From Anaerolineae bacterium (GTDB lineage Bacteria; Chloroflexota; Anaerolineae; B4-G1), in NCBI GenBank assembly GCA_030612185.1, contig JAUWOI010000105.1:1-10434 (forward strand): 10,434 nt of DNA. The letters run 5' to 3'. This document shows, piece by piece, positions 5,895 to 10,434 of the stretch. The position numbers were made by a program, and so were the translations under genes. The notes under the pieces are model-generated. The model ran no database searches, was not told where the DNA came from, and was given only the letters and a program-made list of their open reading frames with translations. Position 1 is the stretch's first letter, and each line of letters opens with the position of its first letter.

Positions 5895-6902
5895 ATGTCG
5901 CGCAAGCGCAAGTCTCGTCGCCAGGAAACCGCACCTGACTCTCCGATGCGCGCTGTGGCCCATCCGAGCCAGCCGGAGCATCTCAAGTTCGCCTATGTTA
6001 CCTGGGTCTCAGAGCGGAAGCCTGGCCGCCGGAAGTTGGCCCGCTTGGAGCGTGCCTTCAAGCGCGGCCCTCTGGGCGAGATACCAGAGATTGACCACTG
6101 GGCGATGGAGGAGTTCTTCTGGCATGGCACCCCAGGTGATGACTGGCATCCCATTGAGGCGTATCTGGAGTACATCGGGGAGCGGTGGTCAGTGGAGGCA
6201 CGAGAGCAGTTCCACCGCTGGAAGGAGGCGCGTTTCGGCTTCTTCGAGATAGGCCGGGTGCGCGGGGAAACCGTCACCCTGCGGGAGTGGGACGTGGTTG
6301 GCGATAGGCCCATGGGCGAATCGTTCCCTACTATCACGCTGGGTATGGGTGGGGTGGACTTCTTCCGCTCGGACCGGGGCAAACTGATGCTCACCTACGT
6401 GGCTCCCTGGCTCCCGGACGAGAACCTATACTGCTCGATGGGCTACGGCATGCTGCTGAAGCGAAAAGAGGTGAGTGTGGCCGAGTTGCTGCTGGGGCTG
6501 CGCCACTCCGACCTGGCGGCCCAACCGTTGCCCTGGAAAGCAGGCCCGGAGGCGCGGCGGGAGCACGAGCACCGCTGGAAAGAGCGGGACTGGCAGTCGT
6601 GGCTCGAAGAACGGCTGGAGTTCCCTTTCCGCGCGATGATACCGAATGCTCCCATCGGCGGCGACGGCGCGTTCGAGGTCACCGACCTGATACCCCAGAG
6701 TGCCGAGGAGGCCCACGAGATGGGGGTTTACTTGCAGGTGCCGGCCCGGGGCGGGATTCAGGTGATTGGCGTGACCAACGTAATCGTGCCAGACATCGCT
6801 TCCCCCAACTGGATGCCGATTCGGGAGTACATCGCCTATCGCGAGCGCTTCGGGCCGCCGCCGGGCATGCGCGGCGCGCCGGAGGCCATGCGGTTGCGGT
6901 GA
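5895..6902 (+). CDS. Protein of unknown function with a possible CcbP-like C-terminal region, first gene of the sensor operon
   Basis: A 335-residue soluble protein with a basic N-terminal tail (SRKRKSRRQ) and no signal or membrane segment. I do not recognise the whole protein. Residues about 70-205 are rich in Trp and acidic residues (AMEEFFWHGTPGDDWHP, then RWKEARFGFFEIGRV). The C-terminal part, from WLEERLEFPFRAMI (about 236-249), resembles the W-x-x-x-L-x-FPF-x-A opening of the CcbP calcium-binding family known from cyanobacteria; this is pattern memory, not a search. The ATG at 5895 is preferred over an upstream GTG at 5850 because GGAGGT sits 5 nt before it and the promoter -10 overlaps the longer version. 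The stop lies 2 nt before the kinase ATG, so the genes are co-transcribed and the protein may modulate or depend on the two-component system. Confidence 0.75.
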   Translation: MSRKRKSRRQETAPDSPMRAVAHPSQPEHLKFAYVTWVSERKPGRRKLARLERAFKRGPLGEIPEIDHWAMEEFFWHGTPGDDWHPIEAYLEYIGERWSVEAREQFHRWKEARFGFFEIGRVRGETVTLREWDVVGDRPMGESFPTITLGMGGVDFFRSDRGKLMLTYVAPWLPDENLYCSMGYGMLLKRKEVSVAELLLGLRHSDLAAQPLPWKAGPEARREHEHRWKERDWQSWLEERLEFPFRAMIPNAPIGGDGAFEVTDLIPQSAEEAHEMGVYLQVPARGGIQVIGVTNVIVPDIASPNWMPIREYIAYRERFGPPPGMRGAPEAMRLR

Positions 6903-6904
6903 GG

Positions 6905-8107
6905 ATGGACAAATCAACCCCCTTTGTCTCCCTGGCCCGTGGATTGGTCTACGCCGGTGCGTTGCTGCTCTGCGGTGTCCGGGGCGGGCCGGATGTCGCC
7001 ACACGCGCCGCGTTGTTCGCTCCTGTGGTGCTGCTCACGCTCGTCGTGTTGGAGGTAGTCCAGCGTTGGCGGCGGACTGCGCGGCGTAGGGCTGCGTGGG
7101 TTGCGCTCACCGACTTCGCGCTGACGGCAACCCTGACCCTGTGGCTCGATCCGGCACTTAGTCTGCTTTTCGGACCGGTAATCGTGGCGGATGGTATCCT
7201 GGCAGGCTGGAGTATCGCGCTGCTGCTTGGTCTGGGGGCTAGTATTGTTGACGCACTCGTACCGCTTACGACGCTCGCCGGTCGGGGCTGGCCCGGCGAC
7301 GCCAGCGCGCGCGTCCTGTTCTGGCTTGGACTGGCAGGCATCGCCGCCGCGTTGGCCTGGCAACACGAGCGGGAGCGCCAGACGCGGGCCGAGTTGGAGG
7401 AAACCGTCCAGGTCAGGTCGGACCGGCTCTCTATGCTGTCTCACGAGATACGAACCCCTCTCACGCTGATGAGCGCGTCGCTGGAGCTGCTCTTTGACGA
7501 GTCGGCCGGGCCACTGACGGATCAACAGCGCACTTTTCTGGAGACCATCTACCAGAACGAGGAGCGTGTCGCCACGCTGGCGCAGAACTTGCTCACCCAG
7601 GCGCGGTTAGAGTCGGGCGTCTTTTCCCCCAAGGCCCAGCCCGTGGATCTGCGGCGCGTCGTGCGGTTGGTGGTCAACGATATGCGTGTCCTGATAAAGC
7701 AGCGCAAGCAGCAGATCCGCACCTACTACCCGCAGGTTTTACCGCCGGCGCAGGCCGACCCCGGCCTCATCCGCCAGGTGCTGATCAACCTGATCCAGAA
7801 CGCCAGCCGCCACACCTCAGAAGGCGGGCTCATCGTCGTCTCCATTGCCCAGAACGACTGTGCTCTGCTCATCTCCGTGACCGACGACGGCGCTGGGATG
7901 GGGCTTGAGCATCGCCGCCAACTGTTCAAACGCTTCTCGACGACGGGGGCCGATTCAGGAGAAGGCGCCGGGCTGGGGCTGGTGATCGTCAAACAGATCG
8001 TCGAGTGGCACGGCGGCAAGGTTTACGTGGATACGTCGCTGGGACGAGGTACCAGTTTTTACTTTACCTTGCCGTTCGACAAAACCAGGACAGGGAGTGT
8101 AACGTGA
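6905..8107 (+). CDS. Membrane sensor histidine kinase
   Basis: A 400-residue sensor. Residues 1-150 hold about five or six hydrophobic helices with short loops and no sizeable extracellular domain, so it probably senses within the membrane or through a partner. A short coiled-coil-like linker (HERERQTRAELEETVQ) leads to the HisKA dimerisation helix with SHEIRTPLT, where H180 is the predicted phosphorylation site. The HATPase domain has the N box (INLIQNASRH, N299), the G1 box DDGAG (D327) and the G2 box GEGAGLGLVIVKQ. The start is ATG at 6905, 2 nt after the previous stop. A GTG at 6899, overlapping that stop, is an alternative adding two residues. It overlaps the response-regulator gene by 4 nt, so the two form a cognate pair. 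The signal is not deducible from sequence; the transporter downstream hints at a nutrient or metal. Confidence 0.93.
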   Translation: MDKSTPFVSLARGLVYAGALLLCGVRGGPDVATRAALFAPVVLLTLVVLEVVQRWRRTARRRAAWVALTDFALTATLTLWLDPALSLLFGPVIVADGILAGWSIALLLGLGASIVDALVPLTTLAGRGWPGDASARVLFWLGLAGIAAALAWQHERERQTRAELEETVQVRSDRLSMLSHEIRTPLTLMSASLELLFDESAGPLTDQQRTFLETIYQNEERVATLAQNLLTQARLESGVFSPKAQPVDLRRVVRLVVNDMRVLIKQRKQQIRTYYPQVLPPAQADPGLIRQVLINLIQNASRHTSEGGLIVVSIAQNDCALLISVTDDGAGMGLEHRRQLFKRFSTTGADSGEGAGLGLVIVKQIVEWHGGKVYVDTSLGRGTSFYFTLPFDKTRTGSVT

Positions 8108-8817
8108 AAGAGCAACCCACAGTGTTGGTCGCGGACGACGAGCCGCAGATGGTGGGGGTCATCGCCTACGCGCTCCAGACGGCCGGGTTCCAGGTCGTCA
8201 TGGCCTACGACGGCCTCCAGGCGCTGCAGCAGGTCGAAGAGCGCCACCCCGACCTGGTGATCCTCGACGTGATGATGCCCGGCATTGACGGCTTCGAGGT
8301 CTGCCGGCGCGTGCGCAACGAGACAACGATCCCGGTGCTACTGTTGACGGTGAAAGACGAGCAGGCGGACGTGATCAAGGGGCTGGAACTGGGTGCGGAC
8401 GACTACATGACCAAGCCGTTCAGCACGCGCGAACTGGTGCTGCGTGTCCAGGCCGTCCTGCGGCGCACGCGCATCCGGCAGGTGACGGTGGTCGAAAGCG
8501 GTCCGTTGCGGATAGACTTTGAGCGGCATCTCGTCACGCTTCACGGCTTGCCCGTCGAACTGACGCCACTAGAGTATCGCTTGCTGGCCTGCCTGGCCGC
8601 AAACGCCGGTCGCGTGTTGACCTGGCAGGCGTTGCTGAAAGATGTCTGGCAACTCGACCTGTGGCAGGGCAGCAAAGAGATGGTCAAGGTGCAGATACAC
8701 CGCTTGCGCCAAAAGTTAGAGCCGAACCCGGCCCAACCCACGTTCATTCACACCGCGCGGGGGGGGGGGTACCGCTTTGACGCCGGAGAACCGAACAATC
8801 ATCTGGCTGCTCTGTAA
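8104..8817 (+). CDS. OmpR/PhoB-family response regulator
   Basis: A 237-residue regulator. The receiver domain (about 5-120) has the acidic pair D11/D12, the phospho-acceptor D55 in VILDVMMPGIDGFEV, T82 and K104 (MTKPF), so all the usual switch residues are present. The C-terminal winged-helix domain (about 137-232) has LTPLEYRLL and IHRLRQKLE followed by TARGGGYRF. The GTG start at 8104 overlaps the kinase TGA in a GTGA tetranucleotide, with GGGAG 6 nt upstream; the earlier in-frame start lies within the kinase gene. Codons 219-222 contain an unbroken run of 11 G (8759-8769) that codes the Gly wing before YRF; one-base slippage there would replace the end of the DNA-binding domain. It is the likely binder of the direct repeats that begin at its own stop codon. 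Confidence 0.95.
   Translation: MKEQPTVLVADDEPQMVGVIAYALQTAGFQVVMAYDGLQALQQVEERHPDLVILDVMMPGIDGFEVCRRVRNETTIPVLLLTVKDEQADVIKGLELGADDYMTKPFSTRELVLRVQAVLRRTRIRQVTVVESGPLRIDFERHLVTLHGLPVELTPLEYRLLACLAANAGRVLTWQALLKDVWQLDLWQGSKEMVKVQIHRLRQKLEPNPAQPTFIHTARGGGYRFDAGEPNNHLAAL
8759..8769. repeat. Homopolymer run of 11 G inside the response-regulator gene
   Basis: Eleven consecutive G residues spanning the codons for Arg-Gly-Gly-Gly in the winged-helix hairpin. The present length keeps the frame through YRF to the stop at 8817. Confidence 0.9.
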
Positions 8818-8840
8818 CCAAACTGTGACCGAGCTGTGAC
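8812..8840 (+). promoter_or_regulatory. Three direct repeats at 11-bp period, PhoB-box-like operator candidate
   Basis: CTGTAAC (8812-8818), CTGTGAC (8823-8829) and CTGTGAC (8834-8840) are separated by exactly 4 bp each. Seven-base direct repeats with 4-bp spacers are the layout bound by PhoB/OmpR-type winged-helix dimers (E. coli pho box). The array begins over the stop codon of just such a regulator and lies upstream of the transporter gene. Binding by the adjacent regulator is inference. Confidence 0.6.
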
Positions 8841-8872
8841 CGGTGGGAAACCACAGGGAATGGGATTTGTGA

Positions 8873-8878
8873 TACACT
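8873..8878 (+). promoter_or_regulatory. Possible -10 of the transporter operon
   Basis: TACACT (4 of 6 matches) follows TGTGA and has no good -35 at the right distance (ACCACA at 8850-8855). A weak -35 is expected of an activator-dependent promoter. The predicted start near 8885 leaves a leader of about 50 nt. The box also lies inside a TGTGA-N10-TCACA inverted repeat (8868-8887). Confidence 0.3.
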
Positions 8879-8897
8879 GGCGTCACATTCAGATACC

Positions 8898-8913
8898 GCT
8901 TTCTCACGAAAGC
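8898..8913 (+). promoter_or_regulatory. Leader hairpin before the substrate-binding protein gene
   Basis: GCTTTC, loop TCAC, GAAAGC makes a perfect 6-bp stem ending 9 nt before the AAAGGAGGT ribosome site (8923-8931). No poly-T follows, so it is not a terminator. It may protect the 5' end of the mRNA. Confidence 0.4.
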
Positions 8914-8936
8914 CCTAAAACCAAAGGAGGTGGATC

Positions 8937-10022
8937 ATGCGACGCTTTGTTATTCTACTGGTCGGGACGTTGATCCTGGCCCTACTGCTGGGTGCTTGTG
9001 GCGGTTCGCAGGCGACGCCGGAGCCGACACAGCCCCCGCCCGAACCGACCGAAGCCCCGCCAGAGGTCACGGGCCCGTTGACGGTTCTGGCTGGTCCCCA
9101 GGAGGATTGGGCCCAGGCTATGGTGGCGGCCTTCGAAGAGGAGACCGGCATCGAGACCTCTTACGTGCGGCTCTCCTCGGGCGAAGCGTTCTCTCGCCTG
9201 CAAGCGGAGGCTGGCGCGCCATCATTCGACGTCTGGTGGGGCGGCCCCAACGAGGGCCAGACTGCCGCCTACGCCGAAGGGTTGATTGAGCCTTACGCCC
9301 CGCCCAACGCGGCCCAGATTCCCGATGGCCTGAAGGATGCCGACGGTGTCTGGACCGGCATCTACGTCGGCGCGTTGGGCTTTTGCTCCAACCAGGATTT
9401 GCTCGATGAGTTGGGCGTTGACGCGCCGACCTCGTGGGACGACCTGCTGGCCCCCGCGCTCGAAGGGAATATTGCCGTGGCCGACGCGCGGACATCTGGT
9501 ACCGCCTACACCTTCCTCTACACCCTGGTCGCGCTGCGAGGTGAGGAGGAGGCGTTCGAGTACCTGAAGCAGGTGAACGAGAACATCTTCCAGTACACCA
9601 AGAGCGGCTCCGCGCCAGGGCGCATGGCGGCAGCCGGCGAAGTGGCCGTCTCGATCATCTTTTCCCACGACTGCGTAAAGTTCCGCGAGGAGACTGGCAC
9701 CAATCTGGTAGTCTCCTTCCCTGCCGAGGGAACCGGGTTCGAGATCGGCAGCGTGGCGCTGATCAAGAACGCACCCAACCCCGAGGCGGCTAAGGTATGG
9801 ATGGAGTGGGTGCTGAGCCCCGCAGCGCAGGCGATTGCCCCCACCGTAAAGTCCTACCAGGTGCCCACCAACCCCGATACGCCCGTGCCCGCTGAAGCCA
9901 TCGCTCTGGATCAAGTGAGCCTGCTAGAGTACGATCACGGTCTGGCCGGCGAACTACGCGCCGAACTATCGGAGCGCTTTGGCGAAGAGGTGCGCGAAGG
10001 CGCCGCCCCACCCGAGGGGTAG
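8937..10022 (+). CDS. ABC transporter substrate-binding lipoprotein, AfuA/FbpA (iron/phosphonate-type) family
   Basis: A 361-residue lipoprotein that should capture a ligand outside the membrane and deliver it to the permease encoded next. The N-terminus is a lipoprotein signal (MRRF, hydrophobic core, lipobox LGAC with C21), then a Pro/Glu/Thr linker (about 27-46). The mature fold starts PLTVLAGPQEDWAQAMVAAFEEETGI, followed by FDVWWGGPNEGQ and a late SYQVPTN (306-312), a pattern common to the AfuA cluster binding Fe(III), phosphonates, thiamine or similar ligands. The paired Tyr of classical ferric-binding proteins is not evident, so iron specificity is not supported. The ATG at 8937 has AAAGGAGGT 5 nt upstream, the strongest ribosome site here, as expected for an abundant binding protein. 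A strong hairpin follows the stop and may make it more abundant than the permease. Confidence 0.9.
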   Translation: MRRFVILLVGTLILALLLGACGGSQATPEPTQPPPEPTEAPPEVTGPLTVLAGPQEDWAQAMVAAFEEETGIETSYVRLSSGEAFSRLQAEAGAPSFDVWWGGPNEGQTAAYAEGLIEPYAPPNAAQIPDGLKDADGVWTGIYVGALGFCSNQDLLDELGVDAPTSWDDLLAPALEGNIAVADARTSGTAYTFLYTLVALRGEEEAFEYLKQVNENIFQYTKSGSAPGRMAAAGEVAVSIIFSHDCVKFREETGTNLVVSFPAEGTGFEIGSVALIKNAPNPEAAKVWMEWVLSPAAQAIAPTVKSYQVPTNPDTPVPAEAIALDQVSLLEYDHGLAGELRAELSERFGEEVREGAAPPEG

Positions 10023-10038
10023 AAACCTTGCGAGTGTC

Positions 10039-10076
10039 AGACCTCCGAGGTTTCCCAAAAACCTCGGAGGTCTTTT
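10039..10076 (+). terminator. 15-bp hairpin with short T-run between binding protein and permease
   Basis: AGACCTCCGAGGTTT (10039-10053), loop CCCAA, perfect complement (10059-10073), then the T run to 10076. The four-T tail is short and the permease ribosome site starts 4 nt later, so read-through is likely and this would act as an attenuator or mRNA stabiliser. The nearly symmetrical sequence may also be a dispersed palindrome of this genome. Confidence 0.7.
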
Positions 10077-10089
10077 GATGGAGTGACCA

Positions 10090-10434
10090 ATGTCCGAGTT
10101 CATCACCCTCCGCATGCGCGAATACCGTCGCCTGGCCCATGACGGCGTGTTGGCCGTCGGACTGCTAATCTCGCTGGGCTTCCTTGGCTTCTTCGTCGTC
10201 TACCCGCTGGTCAAAATCCTCTCGGTGAGCGTGAGCAGCGAAGCGGTGGCCGTCTACCAGCGGCTCCTGGCCGCGCGCGGTACCTGGCGGGTCATCCTCA
10301 ACACGCTGTGGATGGGGTTGGGCGTCGCGTCGGCGGGCACGCTCTGGGCTTCCTGTTCGCCTTTGTCCAGGTCAAACTGGACGTGCCCTTCAAGCGGTTC
10401 TTTAACCTGGTCGGCATCCTGCCGGTCATCTCGC
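10090..10434 (+). CDS. ABC transporter permease (FbpB-like), N-terminal part, with an apparent frameshift near 10342
   Basis: ATG at 10090 has GGAG 6 nt upstream. The first 84 codons give a normal permease start: MSEFITLRMREYRRLAHDG, a first membrane helix (LAVGLLISLGFLGFFVVYPLV), then RVILNTLWMGLGVASAGT opening the second helix. After about 10341 the original frame turns into a Ser/Trp/Cys-rich, non-membrane sequence. A frame beginning at CTG 10344 reads LGFLFAFVQVKLDVPFKRF and then NLVGILPVIS, which continues the helix as expected for this family. One missing base (for example CTCTGG in place of CTGCTGG) would repair it. Whether this is a true mutation or an assembly error cannot be told here. 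The gene continues beyond the window and would form the membrane channel for the preceding binding protein; the ATPase gene is not seen. Confidence 0.8.
   Translation, partial: MSEFITLRMREYRRLAHDGVLAVGLLISLGFLGFFVVYPLVKILSVSVSSEAVAVYQRLLAARGTWRVILNTLWMGLGVASAGTLWASCSPLSRSNWTCPSSGSLTWSASCRSSR

Noticed and set aside
6599..6904. Extension of the histidine kinase frame back to 6599
   Set aside because: This part lies within the preceding gene and is Arg/Gly-rich; the kinase begins at 6905 (or GTG 6899).
8005..8103. Extension of the response regulator to 8005
   Set aside because: It lies inside the kinase gene. Receiver domains begin a few residues before VLVADDE, which fits GTG 8104.
8868..8887. 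CRP/FNR-like site TGTGA...TCACA
   Set aside because: The half-sites are right for CRP but the spacer is 10 bp, not 6. It remains only a weak inverted repeat over the possible -10.

Overview
This is a GC-rich window of bacterial chromosome. It is probably from Chloroflexota (Anaerolineae-like, possibly a metagenome assembly), judged from gene content: a large GT39-type membrane glycosyltransferase with Ig-like C-terminal modules, a DUF401 membrane protein, and many 7-8 bp tandem 'word' repeats. No rRNA, tRNA, CRISPR array or transposase is visible. The longest stretch without a gene is the 227 bp divergent promoter region at 5668-5894.

Left half (1-5667), all on the minus strand. In transcription order: a DUF401 integral membrane protein (5667-4438); a small DUF6379-like (C-glycoside deglycosidase beta-subunit-like) protein (4330-3962); galactokinase (3958-2456), starting 3 nt after that stop; and a GT39-like glycosyltransferase (2357 to beyond position 1). 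The glycosyltransferase has no stop codon inside the window. Reading the minus-strand frame from 2357 shows 785 open codons with classical glycosyltransferase features. Its coding sequence carries three short tandem repeats and a 57-nt polypurine tract, all in frame. galK also carries two in-frame insertions of repetitive DNA.

Right half (5895-10434), all on the plus strand. A good sigma70-type promoter (5836-5864) precedes three packed genes: a protein of unknown function with a possible CcbP-like C-terminal region, a multi-pass membrane sensor histidine kinase, and an OmpR-family response regulator. The kinase starts 2 nt after the first gene and the regulator overlaps the kinase by 4 nt. 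Next come a lipoprotein substrate-binding component of an AfuA/FbpA-type ABC importer and the start of its permease, which appears frameshifted near 10342. Between regulator and transporter lie three CTGT(A/G)AC direct repeats at exact 11-bp period. This is PhoB-box-like architecture and suggests the two-component system controls the importer.

The points most worth a second look are: (i) the 11-bp-period operator candidate; (ii) micro-repeats spread through genes and promoters, with one octamer placing TTGCAT at the -35 of the DUF6379-galK unit; (iii) the galK insertions; (iv) a run of 11 G inside the regulator's DNA-binding wing; and (v) the DUF6379-galK pairing. No clearly new defence or mobile system was seen.
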